Positions 7,143 to 13,555 of a stretch of 14,060 nucleotides of DNA are shown piece after piece. The notes under the pieces were generated by a model that was not told the DNA's origin, made no database searches, and was given only the letters and a program-made list of their open reading frames with translations. Position 1 is the stretch's first letter. Every line of letters starts with the position of its first letter. The position numbers and the translations under genes are program-made. The stretch is from Pseudomonadota bacterium. GTDB lineage: Bacteria; Pseudomonadota; Gammaproteobacteria; Xanthomonadales; Xanthomonadaceae. The stretch is from the NCBI GenBank assembly GCA_023423675.1, contig JAFAFD010000326.1, positions 1 through 14,060 on the forward strand. The letters are read 5' to 3'.

Positions 7143-8566
7143 GGCCGCTTCCCCAGGATCAAGACCGGCACACACACGATGTAGAACAGCACGCCCAGCA
7201 GAAGCATGCCGGACTGCACGGCCAGTTCAAAGCCATCCCACCAGCCCGGCGAGGGCAGCTCGCTGTAGGCACGCCAGGCCGGCATGCCCCAGCCGGACAC
7301 CCAGCCCAGAAACAGGGTGCCAACCGCCGCCATCGTCACCCGCGACCCCAGGCCGGGAAGCTGACTGGTTGTAGCAGCAGCGCCAGGAGCTGCCGGGCTC
7401 GCTACGGGCCTCGCTAACGGACGTGCGGCTGCCGGCGGCCGCAGGGGCGAGGCCGTGCGGGTACGTTTCCGCTTGCGACCGCGGCCCTTGCCGCCCTTCG
7501 CCTGCTGTGCCACCCGCGCTACCTGCGCACTGCGTGCGACCAGGCCGGCACGCGCGCATGCCGCGCAGGGCAACCCGGCGAAGTGCTGGTGGCTGGCCTC
7601 CTTGCTGCACGCCACCAACTGGCCGCCACTCCGCTGCGCGTAGCCCATCAGCAGCGACGACCACTCCTGCGCCGATGGACGGTGCTGCTGCTGCGCAGAG
7701 AAAGCGCGGTCAAACAGATCGCGCAGGGCCAGCGGGAACATCTCATGGCCACTGACCGGTGAGGGCAACAGGCGGCTGCTGCCACGCCGGCCATAGGGGT
7801 ACAGCCGCGCAGCGATGCGCCCAGGCAGGTCGTTGGGCACGTCGGCACCCTGGGGACGCCCGGCATACGGATGCAGCCCCGAATTGAGCAGCTGGAATAC
7901 GATCACTGCCAATGCGAAGCGATCCTGCGCCTCTTCCTCGCCCGGCTTGACCCCACGCTGCTGGAACTCGGCCGCCAGATAATCGGTGGTCACCTGGCCG
8001 GCCGGGAAACGCTCGCCCTTGCCCTGGATGCTGAAGCCATCGCAATCAAGCATGGCGATGTACAGCGAATCGCGGTAGAAGCGTACATTCAGCGGCTTGA
8101 GATCGACCACGTAGTGCTGGCAGCGGTGCAAGGCCGCGAGGGCTGCGGCCAGATTCGCAGCCAGGGTCATCTTCGCGCCCAGACCAGTGGGCAACTTTGC
8201 GGCACGTGCCTGCCGTTCCTGCAGTACGTGCTCCAGATCGGTGGTGGCCGACACGTCCAGGATCGGCATGCTGAAGCCGATGAAGCGCCCGTCACGGTCA
8301 CGGAGCAGGCCGGTCGGCCAGGCGATCTGGACCCGTTCGCGGCCACCCTCACGAAGCGTCGGCAGATCCGGTTGCAGTTCCAGCATTGCCCGCAACTTGC
8401 GCTCGTAGAGCGGCGCATCCTTGGCCGAGTGATAAAGCTTGGCGACCTCGCGCGGACGCTCCTGCAGAGTGAACACACTGCCGGCGCCGCCGCTCTTGAG
8501 CAGGCGCAGCAGGGTCAGCGGCTGGCGCCGCTGGTCGAAGATGGTTTCTCCACTGCGCCCAGGCAT
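7139..8566 (-). CDS. Protein kinase with Cys/His motif and C-terminal membrane helices, TerY-P triad type (475 aa)
   Basis: This is a Ser/Thr-type protein kinase. A glycine-rich loop (SGGAGSV) lies at 25-31, the ATP-binding lysine in VAK at 43 and a candidate helix-C glutamate at 55. The catalytic loop VVDLKPLN at 153-160 has Asp155, Lys157 and Asn160. The DFG counterpart is the DCDGF box at 174-178, a variant typical of vWA/PP2C-linked kinases. After the kinase fold comes a Cys/His motif (Cys320, His326/His328, Cys334, Cys337), probably binding zinc. A very basic stretch (KGRGRKRKRTR) and an Ala/Pro linker follow, then two membrane helices at about 411-428 and 448-471. The gene starts 4 nt after the phosphatase stop and its end overlaps the next start by 4 nt. 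It is expected to be opposed by the PP2C partner. The substrate is unknown; the vWA protein and the TonB-domain protein are candidates. Confidence 0.9.
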   Translation of the reverse strand: MPGRSGETIFDQRRQPLTLLRLLKSGGAGSVFTLQERPREVAKLYHSAKDAPLYERKLRAMLELQPDLPTLREGGRERVQIAWPTGLLRDRDGRFIGFSMPILDVSATTDLEHVLQERQARAAKLPTGLGAKMTLAANLAAALAALHRCQHYVVDLKPLNVRFYRDSLYIAMLDCDGFSIQGKGERFPAGQVTTDYLAAEFQQRGVKPGEEEAQDRFALAVIVFQLLNSGLHPYAGRPQGADVPNDLPGRIAARLYPYGRRGSSRLLPSPVSGHEMFPLALRDLFDRAFSAQQQHRPSAQEWSSLLMGYAQRSGGQLVACSKEASHQHFAGLPCAACARAGLVARSAQVARVAQQAKGGKGRGRKRKRTRTASPLRPPAAARPLARPVASPAAPGAAATTSQLPGLGSRVTMAAVGTLFLGWVSGWGMPAWRAYSELPSPGWWDGFELAVQSGMLLLGVLFYIVCVPVLILGKRP

Positions 8567-8570
8567 GCGT

Positions 8571-9326
8571 TCAGCTCGGCAGTGCGATCAACAGCGTCTT
8601 GTCGTCGCCGGTAATGCCATCGGTGCGCGGGTCGGACAAGGTCGCATGCAGAGCCTGGCTGCCATGCACGTCATCCGCAGCAGAGAGATAGCGCAGCACC
8701 GGCGCGAAGAACGGCTGGAACAACGTGTCCCCACGGCGCGTCATCGCAAAGGGCTGCACACCGTCGGACATCAGCACCAGCGCCTGCACCGGCCCTTCGA
8801 AACGGGTCAGCCGCAACTGTTGCCGCCAATTGGCTCCGGTGACGAACCAGGTTTCGTTGGCATACTCGCCGTTGGCCGGCAGCGACACTGCATCGGCAGA
8901 TTCATCGTTGAACGCGCACGCGGCCACCCCATCGCCGACATGGAAGAACCAGCCACCACGCGCATCGGCTACTACCCCCACCAGGGTGCAGGCATGATCG
9001 GACAGGCGCAGGCCACGTCCGGCAGCCAACAGCGCCAGTTCACCGCGTGCGTCATCGATGGCCGTTTCGATGATCGGCCGCAGTACGTCCACGGGCACCG
9101 CCAGTGGTGCATGGCCCAACGCGGGTGCCGCCGCCACCGCAGCAGCGACGCTACGCGACACGTGTTGCGCCCCGACATCGCTGTGCGAGGCCGAACCTGC
9201 ACCATCGCAGACCACCGCCGCCAGCAGCGCGCCGTTGCATACGGCGGCATGCGCGTCCTGGCAGGGCTGCCCGCGATCAACGTGCGACCGCCCCGTAGCC
9301 GAGGCAGCCATAACTCGCCAGCCCAC
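8571..9326 (-). CDS. PP2C-family protein phosphatase (251 aa)
   Basis: This is a metal-dependent Ser/Thr protein phosphatase, the expected antagonist of the downstream kinase. The PP2C motifs appear in order: WRVMAAS at 3-9, GQPCQDA at 19-25, VVCDGAGSASHSDVGA at 38-53 with the metal-binding Asp41, FHVGDG at 128-133, LMSDGV at 185-190 and GDDKT at 240-244. The motifs are complete, so activity is likely. It is a single domain without signal peptide or membrane helix and so is cytoplasmic. I keep the GTG start at 9326, 2 nt after the vWA stop, because the W3 strand belongs to the conserved fold; an ATG at 9311 would remove it. Neither start has a strong ribosome binding site, which suggests translational coupling. 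Confidence 0.92.
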   Translation of the reverse strand: MGWRVMAASATGRSHVDRGQPCQDAHAAVCNGALLAAVVCDGAGSASHSDVGAQHVSRSVAAAVAAAPALGHAPLAVPVDVLRPIIETAIDDARGELALLAAGRGLRLSDHACTLVGVVADARGGWFFHVGDGVAACAFNDESADAVSLPANGEYANETWFVTGANWRQQLRLTRFEGPVQALVLMSDGVQPFAMTRRGDTLFQPFFAPVLRYLSAADDVHGSQALHATLSDPRTDGITGDDKTLLIALPS

Positions 9327-9328
9327 GG

Positions 9329-10009
9329 TCAGACCGGCGCGTGCGACCAGCTATCGGTCGCCGGCAATTGCACCTGCCCGCCGGGCGTCGAATTGGACAC
9401 CACACGCATGCTCGCGCTGAGCCACATGAACAGCTCCTTGAACTGCAGGCCCTGCAAGCGCTTCACCCCGCGCTCGCCGTTTCGGCTGAACTCGCCAAGC
9501 ACACCGAGATCGGCATCGCCCACTGCAATCGGGAAAACCGCCACCCTGTTCTGTTCCTCGGCACCGCGGCACTGCTCGGCCACCGACTGCCAGGCATCGG
9601 TCGGCTGGCCGTCGGACATCAGGAACAACCATGGCCGCGTGTAGGCCACGCCAGCCTGACGGAAGCGCTGCTTCTCATCTTCGATTTCCTGCAGGGCAAG
9701 CTCCACCGCCGCGCCGGTAGGGGTGGTGCCGTTGGCCTTCAGCGCCGGTGCGGTGAAATCCATTGCATCACACCAGTCACCACGTACGGCGGCAGTGTCC
9801 ATGCCACCGTACTCCACCAGCAGCACGCGCACGCGCTTGGCCGCTATCACGTCGTCCTTCAGCTCTTTCTCCAGCAGCTTCAGGCCAGCGTTGAGCTGTT
9901 CGATCGGCCCGCCCCCCATACTGCCGGAGCAGTCGAGCACCAGTATCAGCGGCGTGCGCTGTTCGCTGTTATCGACCAGCGAAACGTCAGGAATCGCGCC
10001 AATGGACAT
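9329..10009 (-). CDS. TerY-like von Willebrand factor A protein (226 aa)
   Basis: This is a stand-alone vWA domain with an intact MIDAS site: DCSGS at 26-30 (Asp, Ser, Ser), the threonine in GTTPTG at 94-99 and SDG with Asp133. It resembles TerY proteins of tellurite-resistance and related stress loci. It is first in the operon, followed after 2 nt by a PP2C phosphatase and then a kinase, the gene set described for TerY-P triads. No terC, terD or terZ-type gene lies in the window, so a tellurite role is not implied. The ATG at 10009 is chosen over an upstream in-frame start at 10123 because it has GGAGG 9 nt before it and the extra 38 residues look non-coding. The family is thought to bind metal and act as an adaptor; its partner here is inferred from the operon. 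Confidence 0.92.
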   Translation of the reverse strand: MSIGAIPDVSLVDNSEQRTPLILVLDCSGSMGGGPIEQLNAGLKLLEKELKDDVIAAKRVRVLLVEYGGMDTAAVRGDWCDAMDFTAPALKANGTTPTGAAVELALQEIEDEKQRFRQAGVAYTRPWLFLMSDGQPTDAWQSVAEQCRGAEEQNRVAVFPIAVGDADLGVLGEFSRNGERGVKRLQGLQFKELFMWLSASMRVVSNSTPGGQVQLPATDSWSHAPV

Positions 10010-10060
10010 CGTGGTAAGCCTCCGTGCTATGGAATCGGGCCGCTGCATGCGGTTGCGCCG

Positions 10061-10089
10061 AGTATAGGCACAGGGGGCGGAGGGATGCC
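10061..10089 (-). promoter_or_regulatory. Candidate promoter of the vWA-PP2C-kinase operon
   Basis: On the minus strand TATACT (10066-10061) is a good -10 match about 52 nt before the operon ATG. The hexamer 17 bp further upstream (GGCATC, 10089-10084) is a poor -35, so an activator or another sigma factor may be needed. The gene-free stretch 10010-10355 also holds a GTAG REP element at 10287-10308 and an imperfect hairpin at about 10192-10231 (CTTGCC and TTGGAT arms pairing with ATCCAG and GGCAAG). Confidence 0.35.
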
Positions 10090-10286
10090 ATGAACCAACG
10101 TCCGACACAACGCGCCACCGCATGCCTCATTTCCCGGTGTGCCTGGAATCGGTAGCTGCCCCGGCGCTATGGACAGCGAACTGATTCCTTGCCGATACCA
10201 CCCTCTTGGATCATTCATCCAGGGGCAAGTCGGCCTTTACGGTCCAGATGCGACAGCGGAGCGGGCTGCATCCAGCAGTCACGGCG

Positions 10287-10308
10287 GCCGACCATGGGTT
10301 GGCACTAC
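10287..10308 (-). repeat. GTAG (SMAG-type) REP element
   Basis: Read on the minus strand this is GTAG-TGCCAACC-CAT-GGTCGGC: a GTAG head followed by a stem-loop with two G-T pairs. That is the layout of the SMAG repeats of Stenotrophomonas maltophilia. It lies between the 145-aa gene and the operon, a normal intergenic site for these repeats. Confidence 0.7.
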
Positions 10309-10355
10309 GGGTGCCCACAGGTTCCATCGGGCCAGGCGCTACCAGCTCCGACACT

Positions 10356-10796
10356 TCAAGGGATACGGGCACGCAGCATCGGCTCTACCAGATCCAGCCC
10401 CTCCTCTAGCCGTCCCTCATCCAATGCCTCCATCGCAAGCAAGGAGATCGCTTCATACTCCTGATCCAGCTGCCGGTACGACAACAGCGCGAGCAGCCCC
10501 AGCAACTCGGATCGGTGAAGTCGACCCTGCGCGTACAGCCCGTGGACCAGACGCATGTGCAGCGAAGGGTGGGAGCCGGACAAAAAATGGTTGCGCACGA
10601 CCCAGAGGGCGGCAGCAATAAGCGCCTCGGTATCGGCACGGGTCAAATAAGCGGTGACGTCGGCATCAATCGGCATAGGAAGCCCGATTTCTCCCGACCA
10701 GTAGGCATCTGCCTGAGCAGGGTCGATTTCGTTGCCGACAGCCAGCACACCTGATTCAAGCAGATGTGCAAGAAAGGCATATTCGTCAGTTCCCAT
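10356..10796 (-). CDS. Small helical protein of unknown function, possible immunity protein (146 aa)
   Basis: I do not recognise this family. It is almost entirely helical, with ALIAAALWVVRNHFL near residues 63-77 and a run of Leu-rich helices (ELLGLLALLSYRQLDQEYEAISLLAMEAL) in the C-terminal half. There is no signal peptide, and the hydrophobic stretch is too short and broken by charge to be a confident membrane helix. The ATG at 10796 has GAGGG about 10 nt upstream; the frame is open to 10922, but that extension overlaps the end of the preceding fragment. Its size, its position directly after a broken reading frame (10888-11163) and its accessory-type surroundings suggest an immunity gene paired with a damaged effector, but no sequence motif proves this. 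Confidence 0.65.
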   Translation of the reverse strand: MGTDEYAFLAHLLESGVLAVGNEIDPAQADAYWSGEIGLPMPIDADVTAYLTRADTEALIAAALWVVRNHFLSGSHPSLHMRLVHGLYAQGRLHRSELLGLLALLSYRQLDQEYEAISLLAMEALDEGRLEEGLDLVEPMLRARIP

Positions 10797-10887
10797 TGGC
10801 AACAACCCTCGATAGCGTGCGACCGGAAAGACCTGATTCAGCCAAGACCCCAGCACTGATCCTGCATTGGCGCACCCAGCGCCCAGT

Positions 10888-11163
10888 CTAGGGCAGGACT
10901 TTGGCATCTTGAATGACGCCAATCCGGTCGATATCCAGAGGGTCCGCCCTGCCCTTGGATAGATGAAATTTACCTCTGATCACAACTCTGGCAGCAAGAT
11001 TCCTCTGACGGAGGCTGGATACCACCTCATCCCCATAGATGACCATGGACGAAACGGACTCACCATCCTCCATTGCCTCCCTTGTGGATGCTCTGAACAA
11101 CGAGGTTTGAGCCCTCGATTTCCGGGTCAGGCTCGATCTGCGACCGACTGACCCGTCAGATTG
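10888..11163 (-). pseudogene. Gene fragment next to the IS element, unknown family
   Basis: An open frame runs from the IS border to a TAG at 10888. Its last 60 residues look like real protein (SSMVIYGDEVVSS, RVVIRGKFHLSKG, then DPLDIDRIGVIQDAKVLP, a strand-rich C-terminal end). There is no good start: a TTG at 11100 has no clear ribosome binding site, the ATG at 11073 has GGAGG only 2 nt away, and the ATG at 11019 region is far into the fold. The 5' part of the frame contains palindromes (GGGTCAG...CTGACCC) and looks non-coding. I read it as the tail of a truncated effector or toxin gene, or a short gene of about 60 codons. The family is unrecognised. Confidence 0.4.
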
Positions 11164-11181
11164 CTAATGTTCTGATGTTTT

Positions 11182-11203
11182 GGAGGTGCCAGTGAGCACC
11201 TCC
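11182..11203 (-). terminator. Hairpin after the transposase gene
   Basis: GGAGGTGC and GCACCTCC form a perfect 8-bp stem with a 6-nt loop, starting 8 nt after the transposase stop. The minus strand continues AAAACATC rather than with a T-run, so it is a hairpin that may stabilise the 3' end or block read-through more than a textbook rho-independent terminator. Confidence 0.4.
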
Positions 11204-11211
11204 AGGCGGAT

Positions 11212-12180
11212 TTACCCTTGAACCGGCATCAGCTGCCGGCGCGTCATCCATAAATTGGACAGCGCGAACAGAGTCAGCACCTGCGCGGTGTTCTTTGCCA
11301 GCCCGCGATAGCGCACCTTGGTGTAACCAAACTGGCGCTTGATTACGCGGAACGGATGCTCCACCTTCGCGCGCATGCTCGCTTTGCAGCTCTCCCAGCG
11401 CTCGTGCTGTCGGCGGTCGCGCGCGTTCCGGATTGCCTTCACCGTGCCGCGCTTCTTGGCAATGAGGAAGGTCGCCTTGCAGTCCCGAAGCTCTGCGCGC
11501 GCGTCTGCACCGGTGTAGCCACTGTCTCCCAGCACGCAGTCTTCTTTGCCGTGCAGAAGCTCATGGGTGACGGTCACATCGCCTACGTTGGCAGCGGTGC
11601 ACTTCACGTGGTGCACCAAGCCGGAAAACTCATCAACGCCGATGTGCGCCTTCATTCCGAAGTACCACTGGTTGCCATTCTTGGTTTGATGCATTTCAGG
11701 ATCGCGTGCTTTGTCAGCGTTCTTGGTCGAGCTTGGCGCAGAGATGATCGTCGCGTCGACAATCGTGCCTGCGCGCAGGCTCTGGCCCTTGCGTGCCAGG
11801 TGCGCATTGACCGCCTCAAGCATCTTGGCCGCCAACCCGTTCGTCTCCATCAGCCGACGGAAGTTGAGGATGGTCGTTTCGTCGGGGATGGCGTCCAACC
11901 CGCTGAGCCGAGCAAACAGACGCATCGAGGCAATCTCGTGCAGCGCCTCTTCCATGCCCGGATCACTCAACGCATACCACTGCTGCAGCAGATGGATGCG
12001 CAGCATCGTTGGCAGTGCGTACGGCGGCCGACCGCGCCGGCCCGAGGTCGGGTAATGCGGCTCGATCAGCGCCAACAGGGACTTCCACGGAACAACCTGC
12101 TCCATCTCGGCCAGAAAGATTTCCCGGCGGGTCTGTTTGCGCTTGCCCAAGCCTTCGGCGTCGCCGAATGTCAGCTGCAT
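11212..12180 (-). CDS. IS5-family DDE transposase (322 aa)
   Basis: This is the transposase that cuts and joins the ends of the insertion sequence. The N-terminal MQLTFGDAEGLGKRKQTRRE and PWKSLLALIEPHYP, followed by RPPYALPTMLRIHLLQQWY at 51-69, are typical of the IS5/IS1478-like group. Catalytic residues are Asp142 (IVDATII), Asp219 (LGDSGYTG) and Glu274 (KVEHPFRVIKRQFGY), with the YREK-type spacing intact. Length is normal for the family and no frameshift is seen, so it is probably active. The ATG at 12180 has GAGGAG 6 nt upstream and is preferred over an ATG at 12207, which would add nine residues. Confidence 0.95.
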   Translation of the reverse strand: MQLTFGDAEGLGKRKQTRREIFLAEMEQVVPWKSLLALIEPHYPTSGRRGRPPYALPTMLRIHLLQQWYALSDPGMEEALHEIASMRLFARLSGLDAIPDETTILNFRRLMETNGLAAKMLEAVNAHLARKGQSLRAGTIVDATIISAPSSTKNADKARDPEMHQTKNGNQWYFGMKAHIGVDEFSGLVHHVKCTAANVGDVTVTHELLHGKEDCVLGDSGYTGADARAELRDCKATFLIAKKRGTVKAIRNARDRRQHERWESCKASMRAKVEHPFRVIKRQFGYTKVRYRGLAKNTAQVLTLFALSNLWMTRRQLMPVQG

Positions 12181-12217
12181 GGATGGCTCCTCAACATGTG
12201 CTGCCATTGTCTCTCAG

Positions 12218-12242
12218 GTTGCCGGCCAGCGGCCGGCACTAC
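12218..12242 (-). repeat. GTAG (SMAG-type) REP element
   Basis: On the minus strand GTAG is followed by TGCCGGCC-GC-TGGCCGGCA, a near-perfect REP stem-loop of the Stenotrophomonas SMAG type. It lies between the transposase start and the probable IS end, and could be cargo inside the element or mark native DNA at its edge. Confidence 0.8.
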
Positions 12243-12265
12243 AGGGGCATTTATTCAGAGCATCC

Positions 12266-12787
12266 CTAAACACTCATCAAGACATCCCACAAAGAAATAC
12301 GCCACTCACCTCGATATCTCTTTGTCAAAGCACAAGTGAACGTAACGGCATCCTCCCTGTCTGTTGGCTCTGAGACGACCACCCCATCAAACACGTAGTT
12401 GTCGTAGTCCAGCCGGAGAGAGTCCGCCGAGTACACGACCGCAGGAACAGGGTCGCCCTGCCGTGCCACTTCAGCTCTCTTGATGCCAACAAGATCAACA
12501 CTCCTCTTGGATTCCGATGAGGTCAGCCTGGCCTCACTGAGAGCAACACGACCTCTCTTTTCCCCGACAACCTCAACTCTCAGATAGTAGGGAGACGATC
12601 GTTCTTTTGGTCGATCAGAACCGAAGCTCCCGACCAGACTGACGACCAAGCCAACGGAGCCTGCCTCGCACTTTGCTCTCTGATAGTCATAGTAGGAATA
12701 CCTATCAAGAAGAAGCACGAACAGCAGAACGGATGCACCCAATGAAGCCAGCAGCAACAACAGTACCGTCCGGTGATCTGCCCTCAT
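12266..12787 (-). CDS. Membrane-anchored protein, probable immunity protein (173 aa)
   Basis: This unrecognised protein has one strong N-terminal membrane helix (VLLLLLASLGASVLLFVLLL, about residues 8-27) after a short basic start, followed by a strand-rich soluble domain. With Arg and His before the helix, the domain should face the periplasm. One cysteine pair (Cys39 and the Cys in TFTCAL) could form a disulphide. Base composition is lower in GC than the core genes. The ATG at 12787 with GGGGGTGA upstream is preferred; a GTG at 12868 would add 27 residues of doubtful coding quality. The architecture and position in a toxin-rich stretch suggest an immunity protein against a periplasm-acting toxin (inference). 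Its TAG stop lies in the CTAA sequence at the IS border, so the insertion sits exactly at the end of the gene and leaves it intact. Confidence 0.68.
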   Translation of the reverse strand: MRADHRTVLLLLLASLGASVLLFVLLLDRYSYYDYQRAKCEAGSVGLVVSLVGSFGSDRPKERSSPYYLRVEVVGEKRGRVALSEARLTSSESKRSVDLVGIKRAEVARQGDPVPAVVYSADSLRLDYDNYVFDGVVVSEPTDREDAVTFTCALTKRYRGEWRISLWDVLMSV

Positions 12788-12937
12788 CCCTGAATCACCC
12801 CCACGAGAATTTTGAAAAAGCTTGCTGGCGGCCTCCTTGTTCAATCGCAGGCCGTGGATTTTCACCACCCCACCAACCGGGACGCGCAGAGCTGAGACCT
12901 GGCTGAGTGAATCACATGCGACCGCGTCGAATGCAGC

Positions 12938-13062
12938 TACTGGACGTAGCCTTCAAATTCCCAGCCCATCAGTTCCGCCGTCACCGGATCCATCGACAGG
13001 AACAAACCCAGCTGCGGATCTGAGCTTGCCCCAGGCTGAACAGCTAAGATTGGCTCAGCTGC
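12938..13062 (-). pseudogene. Short coding scrap, Rhs-like or immunity-like
   Basis: An open frame of about 41 codons without a start (preceded by TAA at 13063-13065) ends at a TAG at 12938. It contains DPQLGLFLSMDPVTA, which resembles the Rhs repeat-associated core ('DP.LGRFLS.DPV'), followed by ELMGWEFEGYVQ. The second half does not continue as a typical Rhs core, so it may instead be the tail of a lost immunity gene. It is too short to decide. I treat it as a degraded remnant. Confidence 0.35.
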
Positions 13063-13113
13063 TTAAGTGAACAGCATTACGGCACTGCCGGGGTTCTTTC
13101 ATTGTGCACCATC

Positions 13114-13130
13114 GGCTGACAGGGTCAGCC
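13114..13130 (-). terminator. Hairpin just downstream of the immunity gene
   Basis: GGCTGAC-CCT-GTCAGCC on the minus strand is a perfect 7-bp stem with a 3-nt loop, 8 nt after the TGA of the 138-aa gene. No T-run follows. The position suggests a transcript end for the toxin/immunity cassette. Confidence 0.4.
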
Positions 13131-13138
13131 CAGCGAAA

Positions 13139-13555
13139 TCAACCGATACTTCCGGCGCAATGCGGAATGCATTTCATGAAGACGTCAGCGGGCTGTTGCT
13201 CAGCCTGCTCCGCCAGGGCCTGCAGAAAGTCCGCATAGGATCCTACAGCGGGCAGATCCCTGTAGTCCGATCCAGCCCAGAACACGAATCCGATGTTCAT
13301 CTCGAACGCACGCTTCACCAGCTGGGCGATAGGCGAGCCTTCCACATCCGAGTTGGATCTGATGCGCAGGTAGACGTCGTTGATCAGATCACTGGCATCC
13401 CCAGCAACTGCGGCGCAACTGACTACCTGTTCTACCCCAGGGAAGTAGATGTCGGCAACCCCAGCCAGGAAGTCACTGTTCCGCGCAGACGCCATTTCAT
13501 CACGCCATGTTCCCTCTGCGGCAGGATTCTGCTCGAACAGGATGAACTGACTCAT
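13139..13555 (-). CDS. Presumed immunity protein of the orphan toxin cassette (138 aa)
   Basis: This small soluble protein of unrecognised family starts MSQFILFEQNP and has a mixed helical and strand composition, with FVFWAGSDYRDLP at about 93-105 and an Ala/Gln/Glu-rich helix after it. There is no signal peptide or membrane helix. The ATG at 13555 overlaps the TGA of the upstream toxin reading frame (ATGA), the usual arrangement of toxin C-terminus and immunity gene, and GAGGTGG lies just upstream. Function is inferred entirely from this coupling. It is intact although its toxin partner is broken. Confidence 0.72.
   Translation of the reverse strand: MSQFILFEQNPAAEGTWRDEMASARNSDFLAGVADIYFPGVEQVVSCAAVAGDASDLINDVYLRIRSNSDVEGSPIAQLVKRAFEMNIGFVFWAGSDYRDLPAVGSYADFLQALAEQAEQQPADVFMKCIPHCAGSIG

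Larger units (their letters stand above)
11168..12265 (-). mobile_element. IS5-family insertion sequence
   Basis: This is a single-gene insertion sequence with an intact transposase. The high-coordinate end reads GGATGCTCTGAATAA on the minus strand, which is IS5-like. The low end contains ATGTTCTGA, which matches 8 of 9 bases of that end (ATGCTCTGA) but is offset by about 3 nt, so the inverted repeats are imperfect. CTAA occurs at 11164-11167 and 12266-12269, consistent with a 4-bp YTAR target duplication of the IS5 group. The exact borders are uncertain by a few bases. A GTAG REP lies inside these limits (12218-12242), so an alternative is that the element ends near 12216. Confidence 0.6.

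Noticed and set aside
5673..7184. Long plus-strand open frame (503 codons) over the TonB-domain gene
   Set aside because: It is antisense to a gene with recognisable membrane and TonB-family segments; the translation is low-complexity His/Gln/Arg-rich with no family features.
9329..10009. A full tellurite-resistance operon
   Set aside because: Only the TerY-like gene with phosphatase and kinase is present; no terA-F or terZ-type gene is visible, so tellurite resistance is not supported.
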